Below, in pieces: positions 17,264-25,618 of a stretch of DNA of 64,000 bases. The position numbers and the translations under genes are program-made. The first letter of the stretch is position 1. Each line of letters opens with the position of its first letter. Source of the stretch: Affinundibacterium fentianense (GTDB taxonomy: Bacteria; Pseudomonadota; Gammaproteobacteria; Burkholderiales; Burkholderiaceae_D). The stretch covers positions 434,001 to 498,000 of the forward strand of contig NZ_JAGSPJ010000003.1 of NCBI RefSeq assembly GCF_018139545.1, given 5' to 3'. A model generated the notes under the pieces. The model saw only the letters and a program-made list of their open reading frames with translations, did not search any database and was not told where the DNA came from.

Positions 17264-19132
17264 ATGAATAAAAATTACGACGTCGTCATCGTGGGAACTG
17301 GCATTGCTGGAGCTGTTCTCGCAAAGACGTTGACACAAGCGGGTAAATCCGTACTGATGTTAGAGGCTGGATTGGAGGCCGGTATCGCTCTGAATCCAGA
17401 ACGCGCCTACAACAATTACCAACAGTATTTACAAACCTTTTATAGCAAGGCGAATAAGGCGACTAACGGACCTTATCCAGACATCAAGGACGCGGAATCG
17501 CCAGACGTTCTAGAAATTAAAGCGCAAACACCGTACGACTCTGGCTATCTGGTGCAGATGGGACCACTCCCATTCGCAAGTGATTGCCTACGTGGTGCTG
17601 GCGGGACGACATTACATTGGTTAGGTAACGTGCCGCGTATGTTGCCGAATGATTTTCGTATGCAGAGTCTATATGGACAAGGCGTCGATTGGCCAATCAG
17701 CTATCAAGACCTCATGCCTTATTACGAAATGGCGGAGAATGAAATTGGCGTGTCTGGTGATGTCGACGCACAGCTCGGACCAGATATGAATCGCAGCAAT
17801 TATGGCCCAAACTATGTGTTTCCGATGCATAAAATCCCACAGAGCTATCAAGATAAAATTTGGATGCAGAACACTGAAAATTTGTCTGTGATACTTAAGG
17901 GAAAGCAGTACAACATTACGTGTGTAAGTATGCCACAAGGCCGTAATTCTGATCCAAATTTACGCTACCGATTTTCGAATGTGACATGGGATGTGTCATC
18001 GCAAAAATTAGTGCTGCAGTCGAGTAGAGTGATGTACCAAGTGACGGGATCAGTTTGGAGTCCATACAGCGGAGAACGATGCGAGGGCAACGCCAGTTGC
18101 GTGCCGATTTGCCCTGTGCAAGCAAAATACAATGCCTTAAAAACACTTAAAAAATCCGATTTTTCTAACTTGGAAATTCGTACGCAGGCGGTTGCTTCAG
18201 AATTGATTGTCGACGGCAATTCTAAGGAAATAACAGGAATCGTTTACAAACGGTACGAGCACGGCGATTCGCCGAGGTATCAAACTGAAATTGCGAACGG
18301 AAAGTTATATGTCTTAGCCGCGAGTGCCCTTGAAAATGCCAAAATCTTGTTGGCATCCAATGCTGCCAATTCTAGCGACCAAGTTGGGCGAAATTTGATG
18401 GATCACTTGGTATTGTTAACGTGGGGTTTGTTCCCAGAAAAAGTCTATCCATACCGCGGGCCTGGGTGCACCACATATATTCCAACTTTTCGCGATGGTG
18501 AGTTTCGCAAAGATTTTGCTGCTTGGATATCTCCGCTAGATAATTGGGGTTGGTCTTGGCCAACTTTTGCTCCAGGCACCGATGTACAGAATGCATTGAA
18601 CCGCAATCTATTTGGCCAACAATTACGTGATTTTATTAATGATCGGGTAACACGCCAGGCATTATTGCACTTTGAATGTGAACAAGCCCCTGAGCAATCT
18701 AATCGGATGACGATTGATCCTCGTTATAAAGACCAGCTCGATAACTATCGACCAGTTATTCATTATGATGCCTCCGCATATATGCGCAAGTCATTTGAAG
18801 CGGCGAAAACCGTATCAGATCAGATTTTTGCTGCGAATCGAATCGAGGATTACACCGAGTACAAGCCAAGTGATGCTGATTATGTGATATGGGAGGGGCG
18901 AGGGTATACCTTCCGAGGTGCTGGACATATTGTCGGTACGCATCGTATGGGTAACGATCCTTCTAGCTCTGTCGTCAAGCCGACGCAACAAACTTGGGAT
19001 CACCCAAATTTATATTTAGTTGGTTGTGGAAACATGCCAACACTGGGAACTTCTAATCCAACTCTGACAATGACGGCGCTTACATTTATGGCGGCCGAAA
19101 ATATTCTTCAACATCTTTCGGAGACTGTATGA
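17264..19132 (+). CDS. GMC-family FAD oxidoreductase with cysteine-cluster motif
   Basis: 622 residues from the ATG at 17264, preceded by AAAGGATG; a longer frame from 17129 would overlap the previous gene and is rejected. An N-terminal Rossmann motif GTGIAGAVLA (residues 11-20) binds FAD. GAGGTTLHW (111-119) is the GMC flavin loop. The C-terminus has GTHRMG (His 560) and TSNPTLT (Asn 598), the family's catalytic His/Asn pair. Residues 273-284 read CEGNASCVPICP, giving Cys273, Cys279 and Cys283, which matches the iron-sulfur site described in bacterial FAD-glucose dehydrogenases. It probably oxidises an alcohol or sugar. No cytochrome c subunit is encoded nearby, so the electron acceptor is unclear. 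It overlaps the next gene by ATGA. Confidence 0.88.
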   Translation: MNKNYDVVIVGTGIAGAVLAKTLTQAGKSVLMLEAGLEAGIALNPERAYNNYQQYLQTFYSKANKATNGPYPDIKDAESPDVLEIKAQTPYDSGYLVQMGPLPFASDCLRGAGGTTLHWLGNVPRMLPNDFRMQSLYGQGVDWPISYQDLMPYYEMAENEIGVSGDVDAQLGPDMNRSNYGPNYVFPMHKIPQSYQDKIWMQNTENLSVILKGKQYNITCVSMPQGRNSDPNLRYRFSNVTWDVSSQKLVLQSSRVMYQVTGSVWSPYSGERCEGNASCVPICPVQAKYNALKTLKKSDFSNLEIRTQAVASELIVDGNSKEITGIVYKRYEHGDSPRYQTEIANGKLYVLAASALENAKILLASNAANSSDQVGRNLMDHLVLLTWGLFPEKVYPYRGPGCTTYIPTFRDGEFRKDFAAWISPLDNWGWSWPTFAPGTDVQNALNRNLFGQQLRDFINDRVTRQALLHFECEQAPEQSNRMTIDPRYKDQLDNYRPVIHYDASAYMRKSFEAAKTVSDQIFAANRIEDYTEYKPSDADYVIWEGRGYTFRGAGHIVGTHRMGNDPSSSVVKPTQQTWDHPNLYLVGCGNMPTLGTSNPTLTMTALTFMAAENILQHLSETV

Positions 19133-20214
19133 GTCAATCGATTTTCCAATCGCATAATCATCACAAACGCCATCAATTGTTGGCAGTTGATTTGCCGCGT
19201 GAATTCGCAGGAACAATTACGACGATTGAGTCCTTGCGTGAACATTTGCAGACCGCTGTCGAACTAGAACATTCGACAATACCGCCATACTTATGCGCAC
19301 TGTATTCCCTAAAAAGTGGTAGCAATACTTTTGCCATGCAGACCATACAAAGTGTCGTGATGGAAGAAATGCTGCATATGATTCTTGCCGCGAACATTCT
19401 CAACGCCATTGGTGGAGCACCAGCGATGAATACACCTGATTTCATTCCTAAATATCCTACCTATTTGCCTCATAGTGACGATGCTTTTCTTGTATCTCTA
19501 GGAAAATTTTCACCTGCGACTGTGGATACTTTTTTACAAATTGAGCATCCTGCACCAGAAGGTGCGCCGCCTGAAGCCGATCATTACGCGACAATAGGTC
19601 AGTTTTATTCTGCTATCAAACATGCGTTGCGGTATTTGGATCACATAACACCAGGCGGCATTTTCACTGGTGATGTCCAACGCCAAATAAGTGCGCAACA
19701 TTACTACGGTGGTGGCGGAAAATTGCTAGCCGTAACTTGCCTTGATGACGCGATCTTGGCGATCAACGAAATTATCGGTCAGGGCGAAGGAATCAATGGA
19801 ACGATTATGGATAGCGATCACAGATTTTTTGGTGAGGAGATCGAATACGCCCATTTTTTTAAATATAAAGAACTGCAAGCAGGGCGCCGCTATTTGCCGA
19901 CAGATAAAGCAAATGCGCCGCCAACTGGACCTGCTGTCGAGATCGATTGGAATGCGGTTTACGACATGCAAGATAATCCGAAAATGGGTGACTACGAAAA
20001 GGGCTCAGAAATTTGGACCAAAACATTTGCTTTCAATCGTACTTATATGCAGTTACTCAATCAATTGCATGATGCATGTAATGGCAAACCGGAAAGTTTA
20101 AGGCAAGCCATTCCTTTGATGTATGACTTGAAATATAAGGCGATGGAATTGATGCAGATTCCGACGCCGAATGGAAAGATGGCTGGACCGAGCTTCGAGT
20201 ATGTTCCTTTGTGA
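19129..20214 (+). CDS. Ferritin-like protein of the VioB/RebD iminophenyl-pyruvate dimer synthase type
   Basis: 361 residues. The N-terminal half carries ferritin-like metal motifs ELEHSTIPPY (residues 45-54) and VMEEMLHM (77-84), with a later EEIEYAHFFKY segment able to complete a diiron or single-iron site. The domain matches the ferritin-like family seen in VioB, RebD and StaD, which couple imino acids in violacein and rebeccamycin synthesis, but many stand-alone members have unknown substrates. The start overlaps the stop of the GMC gene by 4 nt (ATGA), implying translational coupling and a shared pathway. No signal peptide is visible. Substrate unknown. Confidence 0.78.
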   Translation: MSQSIFQSHNHHKRHQLLAVDLPREFAGTITTIESLREHLQTAVELEHSTIPPYLCALYSLKSGSNTFAMQTIQSVVMEEMLHMILAANILNAIGGAPAMNTPDFIPKYPTYLPHSDDAFLVSLGKFSPATVDTFLQIEHPAPEGAPPEADHYATIGQFYSAIKHALRYLDHITPGGIFTGDVQRQISAQHYYGGGGKLLAVTCLDDAILAINEIIGQGEGINGTIMDSDHRFFGEEIEYAHFFKYKELQAGRRYLPTDKANAPPTGPAVEIDWNAVYDMQDNPKMGDYEKGSEIWTKTFAFNRTYMQLLNQLHDACNGKPESLRQAIPLMYDLKYKAMELMQIPTPNGKMAGPSFEYVPL

Positions 20215-20286
20215 TGTTTTTCAGACGAAGTAAATTTTTGTTTTTTTACTTTCTTTAGTTTCTTAATCCATATTGGGAGTTAAGCT

Positions 20287-21222
20287 ATGTTATCGAATGC
20301 GATTGACCTAGACAATTTACCTTTTCGTGTACAAGTCTTGAGTGAAGACAATCCAAGCACGGCTACGGCCTTAGGACCATTGGCAGGACTAGTGGGAACT
20401 TGGCAGAGCCAGTCGGGCGCTGGCTGGAACGTGATTGCGGTGCCGGCTACGTTTCCTAGTGAGCAAAATGATCAGGGCTTTTGTTTGGAAGTCATTCCTT
20501 ATTTAGAAACACTGCGATTTCAAGCAGCAGTCATTGTTGCAGGTAATCGCGGGCCTGTAGTTGGAGGAGTGCAGCAAGATCAAGTGATCACTGGTTTGAT
20601 TTATGAACAAACGATTACGAGTGACTGTGCAACCGACTTTTGTGCTCAACGGGGGTTTCCAAAAGGCAGCGAGATTCATAAAGAGACGGGTATGTTTCTC
20701 AATATACCCAATTTGAATGGTGGCTTTGACATCGGGCGTTTGTCGATCATTCCACATGGAAATTCTGTTTTGGCGCTTGGCAATGCATTTGTCAACGATG
20801 ATGGTCCTGTCAGCATTCCATTCGGCACAGCGTCAATCGCCCCGATTGGCGGAAATTTAGGTTACGCGGAAGGACCGCAGTTTACCGTACCTCAATTTCC
20901 TGAATTTAATCAATCCAATCCTAACTCCGTTCTGTCTGATGCAGTCAAAAATCAGATTCTGAATAAAGTCACGACTTTGGTGCTATCGACAAATAATGCA
21001 ACTGGGGGTATTTTGAATATCCCATTTATACAAAACAACGTGAATGCTGTGAGCATGGATTGCATTTTTTGGATAGAAGAGGTGCAAGATGGTGATGCAA
21101 GTTTCATGCAACTGCAGTATACCCAGACTGTAAATTTAGTATTTCCGCGATCGAATGATCCGCAGAAGACGCCGATTACATGGCCGCACGTCGATGTGAA
21201 TACGATGCGAAAACTTGATTGA
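20287..21222 (+). CDS. Putative heme-binding (nitrobindin-like) family protein
   Basis: 311 residues without a signal peptide. The start LAGLVGTWQSQSGAGWN (33-48) and the central HKETGMFLNIPN...IIPHGNSVLALG pattern resemble a bacterial/fungal family annotated as heme-binding beta-barrel proteins. The resemblance is recalled, not searched. An ATG follows GGGAG. It lies 72 bp after the ferritin-like gene in the same direction, across an A/T-rich hairpin (AAGTAAA / TTTACTT, 20228-20251) that may attenuate transcription. It probably belongs to the same oxidative pathway. A non-heme role cannot be excluded because no axial ligand is certain. Confidence 0.6.
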   Translation: MLSNAIDLDNLPFRVQVLSEDNPSTATALGPLAGLVGTWQSQSGAGWNVIAVPATFPSEQNDQGFCLEVIPYLETLRFQAAVIVAGNRGPVVGGVQQDQVITGLIYEQTITSDCATDFCAQRGFPKGSEIHKETGMFLNIPNLNGGFDIGRLSIIPHGNSVLALGNAFVNDDGPVSIPFGTASIAPIGGNLGYAEGPQFTVPQFPEFNQSNPNSVLSDAVKNQILNKVTTLVLSTNNATGGILNIPFIQNNVNAVSMDCIFWIEEVQDGDASFMQLQYTQTVNLVFPRSNDPQKTPITWPHVDVNTMRKLD

Positions 21223-21280
21223 AATGTCTGTTGTTTTTTATCAGTAATTGTGTGTTAAAAGTACAGGAGTATTTGGCATA

Positions 21281-21312
21281 GGGGCGGTATTTTGGAGTAA
21301 TGATACCGCTCC
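21281..21312. terminator. Hairpin between convergent genes
   Basis: GGGGCGGTAT / ATACCGCTCC (21281-21290 and 21303-21312, one G-U pair, 12-nt loop) lies between the convergent heme-binding-family and hydrolase genes. It probably ends one or both transcripts, although the flanking U-tracts are poor. Confidence 0.5.
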
Positions 21313-21334
21313 ATCAACAATTCGTTTTTGTGGT

Positions 21335-22180
21335 TTAGTTGAATTGGCGTACGAATTCGCAGTATGCAGTTTTCACTTCTGTTCTTTGTAAGAGATTGTT
21401 GTGGCCACCTTCCTTTACCAAAACGTGTCTTTTTTCCTTGCTACCAATTGTATTGAACACTTTGAGACCAAGCGGTGCAGGCGTCGTTTGATCATTTTCA
21501 CCAGTGATCACTAAGCTCTTTCCTTGGAATTCATTAACAGCTATCGTATTGTCGATTTGCGCCAAGCTCGGTACGATGTCAAAGCGTATAAATGGTTTCG
21601 CGTACCACGGCGTTCGTAAACTCAGCACATCTTCGACAGTGGATGCTGTTGTTTCTAAAATAATGCCATCGACTGTTCGTTTTTGCGCAATATAGGCAGT
21701 CATAAAGCTTCCCAATGAGTGCCCATGAACAATCAGTTTTCCACTTGTTTTTGCCCGCGCAAAGTCAAAAATTCGGAGTGCATCTTCTTTTAGATTTTCG
21801 GTATTGGGCTCCCCTTGAGTACGCCCGTATCCACGATAGTCGAACATCATAAAATTGATTGGGCAATTCCCCACCTGAGCGGCCAATTGGTGCGCCGCGT
21901 CATCGATGTGTGATCGATTTCCGCCAAAATATAAAAGTGTCACGCTTGCGTTCTCTTGTTGCACAAAAAGTCCTTGCAAAGAATGGCCATTGGGAACGAG
22001 TACTTGCAATTCATTGAGTTTTGCGTAGGGTAAGTTTTCGCGCAGTTTTAATTCGTTGAATACCTGTTTATTGGCATAAGGCGCAATGTGGTCAGGCCGT
22101 ATAAACATCGACTCTTCAACGGTGACCGTTTTGCAAGCGGTTAAAACTAGCGTGAAAATGAAGGCGACGATTGAACGCAT
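21335..22180 (-). CDS. Lipoprotein-anchored alpha/beta hydrolase
   Basis: 281 residues. The signal peptide ends in a lipobox LTAC (Cys16). The fold motifs are in order: a strand/oxyanion region FGGNRSHIDD, nucleophile Ser155 in GHSLGS, Asp230 in GENDQTTP and His260 in EGGHNNLL. It resembles BEM46-like serine hydrolases. It probably works in the periplasm attached to a membrane; the substrate is not predictable. The ATG has a GGAGTATCTT ribosome site. It is transcribed alone, convergent with the oxidative cluster and downstream of hpnE by about 100 bp on the same strand. Confidence 0.85.
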   Translation of the reverse strand: MRSIVAFIFTLVLTACKTVTVEESMFIRPDHIAPYANKQVFNELKLRENLPYAKLNELQVLVPNGHSLQGLFVQQENASVTLLYFGGNRSHIDDAAHQLAAQVGNCPINFMMFDYRGYGRTQGEPNTENLKEDALRIFDFARAKTSGKLIVHGHSLGSFMTAYIAQKRTVDGIILETTASTVEDVLSLRTPWYAKPFIRFDIVPSLAQIDNTIAVNEFQGKSLVITGENDQTTPAPLGLKVFNTIGSKEKRHVLVKEGGHNNLLQRTEVKTAYCEFVRQFN

Positions 22181-22280
22181 AAGATACTCCGCATAAAAAT
22201 TAAGATAATGGTCTTGGCCGTTAGGATACTAAGATGTTTGTGTGAACTCCAAGGTCGTATTAATTTTGAGCGATTAGTCC

Positions 22281-23663
22281 TCAGCATGCGGTGTCTGAAT
22301 TTAACAAACTTTGACGAATCAAATCAGCGGCTTTTTTGCCGCTTCTTACAGCAGCTTCTAAGGTTGCAGGATAGTCACCTGTCGTATAGTCACCGGCGAT
22401 ATATATTCCCGGAATCGATGTTTGATTTGAGGGGCGCTGCAAATTGGGGAGACAGGAAAATGTCGCGCGTTTTTCATGTATGACTTTTGACCATTGAAAC
22501 TCAAGTAATTCTACGTTATTAAATTCCGAGGCGAGTTGGGCAGCGATGGCATGACTGAGTTCGGATTGCGTCAGGCTTTGCGCTGAATCCGATGCACTGA
22601 TGACCACGGCAATAAGGCCTGCTTGCGCAACTTGCAAATAGCTGCGATCAAAAACGAATTGACCCCAGTGCCCGATATCTGGGCGATCAATGAGCGCGAA
22701 GAATGCTCGATTCAATCGGAATGTAGGCGCGTACTGTAAGTAACAGGTTGTGATCGATTCAAACCGTAAGGATGTATCGACAGTTCTGTCATAGTCGGTC
22801 TTAATCTGTTGACTTTGGACGCCCGCTAATAGACGGCGGCTTTGATGGAAATTGGTAGCAATAATTAATTCATCAAACTCAAGGACCTCGCCGATTTTTC
22901 GATTGAGATCGGGTAATGTCCAACGCATCGAGTTACCTGGTGATATCGCGCGCACAGTGACGCCAGTCGTCACCTTGCCTCCGTGTGTTTCAATGTGGCG
23001 CGCGGCCGCGTTTGGAATGAGATTGCTAAGATCTACTTTGGGAATCAGCATATCCGAGGCGGCACGTTTTGCGCCTAAACTGTCTCGCAGGACGTTCAGG
23101 AAAATCTGTGCAGATGCACGCTCCGGAGGCGTGTTTAGTGCCGCTAGACACAAGGGATTCCAAAGTAAGGTACAAAGGTTTTGGGTTTGTTCGTGGATGG
23201 CCAACAGTTCACTTACAGAGCAATCATGGTTCAGCTTCCAATCCATCCATCGAGCCGAGGTAGAAAATCGTGCAAGTGATAATTTGTCTTCGCCGCTGAG
23301 CCCCTCGGCGTTCCAGAGCGCAGCCAACAGATGCAGCGGAGCAGGGAGACGCGGCGCGATAAAACGCATGCCAGTTTGCTTGGGATAAACCATTTGTAAT
23401 GGTAAGCGCAACATCGACTTGCCAAGATCAAGCTTTAGTTCTTTCATTAAACTTAAGCAAGCTGAATAGGCGCCCAACATGATGTGTTGACCATTGTCAA
23501 TTTGCATATCATGTAAATCGATACTTCGCGCTCGTCCACCTAGTTGGTTTGCGCTCTCAATCAAGTTGATCCGATGACCAAGTTGGCTTAGTCGCACGGC
23601 AGCAGCGCAACCCGCCCATCCAGCGCCAATAACCGCGATCTGACGGGAGTGTTGCTTAGCCAC
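22281..23663 (-). CDS. hpnE: Hydroxysqualene dehydroxylase
   Basis: 460-residue flavoprotein. The N-terminus has the FAD Rossmann motif GAGWAGCAAAVRL followed by ESANQLGGRARS, and the C-terminus has the second FAD signature IYIAGDYTTGDYPATLEAAVRSGKKAA. In the HpnCDE pathway HpnE removes the hydroxyl of hydroxysqualene to give squalene. The identity is supported by the directly adjacent hpnD, which overlaps its start by 8 nt. The family relation to phytoene desaturases makes sequence alone less specific, but the context settles it. Confidence 0.92.
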   Translation of the reverse strand: MAKQHSRQIAVIGAGWAGCAAAVRLSQLGHRINLIESANQLGGRARSIDLHDMQIDNGQHIMLGAYSACLSLMKELKLDLGKSMLRLPLQMVYPKQTGMRFIAPRLPAPLHLLAALWNAEGLSGEDKLSLARFSTSARWMDWKLNHDCSVSELLAIHEQTQNLCTLLWNPLCLAALNTPPERASAQIFLNVLRDSLGAKRAASDMLIPKVDLSNLIPNAAARHIETHGGKVTTGVTVRAISPGNSMRWTLPDLNRKIGEVLEFDELIIATNFHQSRRLLAGVQSQQIKTDYDRTVDTSLRFESITTCYLQYAPTFRLNRAFFALIDRPDIGHWGQFVFDRSYLQVAQAGLIAVVISASDSAQSLTQSELSHAIAAQLASEFNNVELLEFQWSKVIHEKRATFSCLPNLQRPSNQTSIPGIYIAGDYTTGDYPATLEAAVRSGKKAADLIRQSLLNSDTAC

Positions 23664-24516
23664 GTACGTAGGTTTTCCAAGCTAGCCAAAGCTTACGAAT
23701 CGGTGTCAGAGAAATTCGTTGCTTTAAGACTTGAAATTGATCGTGCTTAATTTCTTCGAGTAAGGCTTGGTAGATCGATGCCATGATTAATCCGGTTCGC
23801 TGTGAACGCCGATCCTCTGCTGGTAAGAGCGCAAAAGCTTCCGCGTACAATTGCTGTGTGCGTTCATATTGAAACTGCATTAAAGCAACAAACGCATCAC
23901 TATGACGGGCATTGAGTAAATCGCTAGCCGGCACATTAAACTGTTGGAGCTCATTGACTGGTAAGTAAATTCTTCCCTTTCGCGCATCCTCGCCAACATC
24001 ACGAATGATGTTGGTCATTTGAAATGCTAAGCCTAATTTTTCGGCAAATCGTTTTGTCTGTGGATTTTGAATGCCAAAAATACTTGCCGACATAATTCCA
24101 ACGACACCAGCAACGTGCCAACAGTATTTTTGCAGTCCAATAAAATCCAAGTATCTATTTTGGTTCAAATCCATTTCCATACCATCAATCACAGCCAACA
24201 GATGGGCTCCCTCAATTTGGAAGCGTTGTATATGTGGTAAAAGTGCTTTGGTGACGGGATGAGTCGGGTTCGCTTTCAGCATCGATTGAATTTCTTGACG
24301 CCACCAGATCAACTTGTTGCGGGCGACAGTTTCGTCGGTACAATCATCTACGACATCATCAACTTCGCGGCAAAATGCGTAAAGTGCGGTGATCGCTTGG
24401 CGCTTCCCTTGCGGTAAAAAAAGGAAACTGTAATAAAAACTGGAGCCACTTTGCGCGGCTTTTTCTTGGCAATATTCGTCAGGGGACATGCTGGTTTTGA
24501 GTTTCTGTGCAAACAA
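23656..24516 (-). CDS. hpnD: Presqualene diphosphate synthase
   Basis: 286-residue trans-isoprenyl diphosphate synthase. The first aspartate motif EVDDVVDD lies at residues 51-58, and the second region has RDVGEDARKGRIYLP, both needed to bind Mg and two farnesyl diphosphates. HpnD condenses these to presqualene diphosphate. It overlaps hpnE (8 nt), so the two are co-translated. Its partner hpnC lies about 1.8 kb away on the same strand but is separated by a gene on the other strand, so it must be a different transcript. Confidence 0.93.
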   Translation of the reverse strand: MFAQKLKTSMSPDEYCQEKAAQSGSSFYYSFLFLPQGKRQAITALYAFCREVDDVVDDCTDETVARNKLIWWRQEIQSMLKANPTHPVTKALLPHIQRFQIEGAHLLAVIDGMEMDLNQNRYLDFIGLQKYCWHVAGVVGIMSASIFGIQNPQTKRFAEKLGLAFQMTNIIRDVGEDARKGRIYLPVNELQQFNVPASDLLNARHSDAFVALMQFQYERTQQLYAEAFALLPAEDRRSQRTGLIMASIYQALLEEIKHDQFQVLKQRISLTPIRKLWLAWKTYVRG

Positions 24517-24718
24517 TTAAGGCGTAATCCTAACTGACTGTGCACATAAGTACAAACTGGTTTCGAGTAAAGTTTAGAAAGTGCTACAAACTTTCTTACA
24601 ATATAGTGATAAAAACTCTGCTGGGCTTGTTGTACAATGCCAGCTCGATTGATAGGTTCCAGCGACAGGTTGCTAATCAGTTTCCCATTCCGCGCGTTTT
24701 AAAGGTAGGTTTATTTTG

Positions 24719-25570
24719 ATGACATTGAATAAAAAAGTGGTGGCGTTGAGCGCTTTGTTAGTTGCCGTTTTAGTAGGCTGCGGCGGATTTGTTTACACCA
24801 CAGTTGGTGGAACGGTCAAAGGTCTAACATCAACAGGTAGTTATTTGGTTTTGGTGAATGGTGCTGGCTATACACAGTCTTTGTCTGCAGATGGCAGTTT
24901 CTCTTTTCGCGTTGCGAGCAACGGGGCTTATTCGATTACTGTTGGGCAGCAACCAAATCCAGTTAATTGTACAGTGACAAACGGCTCGGGAACCATGACT
25001 AGTGAGGCTCCGGTTACCAACATTGCTGTTAATTGTGTTCCTAATGTTCCTGTTGCGGGATCGTTGACCGGCTTGACGACAGGGCAAACTTTGACGTTGA
25101 GCCTGAATAATGTGGCACAAACTGCATTGACTGCAGATGGAGTTTTTTCATTTCAAACTTATGTTGTGAACAATAAAGAGTATGTCGCAAAAGTAGCCAT
25201 ACCTCCGGTTGGCCAAGTTTGTAAAATCCAAAATGCGACTGGAACCGCAGTCTTGTCTAATCCGCCTAGCAATATTGCGGTTAGTTGCGCGGCCGGTATC
25301 CCAGTCGGCGGGACTCTGTCGGGCTTGAAGTCTGGTACATACGTTATTTTGAGCAATACCTTGCCAGATGGTACGACCGATTCTCGTACTTTATTGGCTG
25401 ATGGTGTCTACACCTTCAATTTTAGTTTGTCGGATGGTGAAAATTACGACGTTCAAGTGACGACACAACCTTTGGGACAAAAATGTACTGTGGCAAATGG
25501 CAAGGCGAAGGCATCCATATTGACTCCTGCACCAGCAAGCAGTATCGCAGTTACCTGTGTCGCAGCCTGA
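24719..25570 (+). CDS. Secreted lipoprotein with three tandem domains
   Basis: 283 residues from the ATG at 24719, with AAAGGTAGG upstream; a TTG three bases earlier is also open. The lipobox VLVGC directs membrane anchoring. The rest consists of three repeats of about 75-85 residues, each starting with VGGT/VAGS...GL, containing a LxADGxFSF-type motif and ending with a Cys-containing strand followed by SNIAVxC. Each repeat has two Cys, likely one disulfide. The fold looks like a small beta-sandwich. Function is unknown. It is transcribed alone between the hpn genes. Confidence 0.75.
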   Translation: MTLNKKVVALSALLVAVLVGCGGFVYTTVGGTVKGLTSTGSYLVLVNGAGYTQSLSADGSFSFRVASNGAYSITVGQQPNPVNCTVTNGSGTMTSEAPVTNIAVNCVPNVPVAGSLTGLTTGQTLTLSLNNVAQTALTADGVFSFQTYVVNNKEYVAKVAIPPVGQVCKIQNATGTAVLSNPPSNIAVSCAAGIPVGGTLSGLKSGTYVILSNTLPDGTTDSRTLLADGVYTFNFSLSDGENYDVQVTTQPLGQKCTVANGKAKASILTPAPASSIAVTCVAA

Positions 25571-25592
25571 TTGAATTTAATTGCAAGTAAAA

Positions 25593-25618
25593 AGCCGGGT
25601 TAACCCCGGCTTTTTTTA
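25593..25618. terminator. Bidirectional intrinsic terminator
   Basis: AGCCGGG-TTAAC-CCCGGCT (25593-25611) followed by a seven-T run. A-rich sequence on the left allows use from the other side too. It ends the three-repeat lipoprotein gene, and the minus-strand M24-like gene stops inside it at 25616. Confidence 0.9.
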
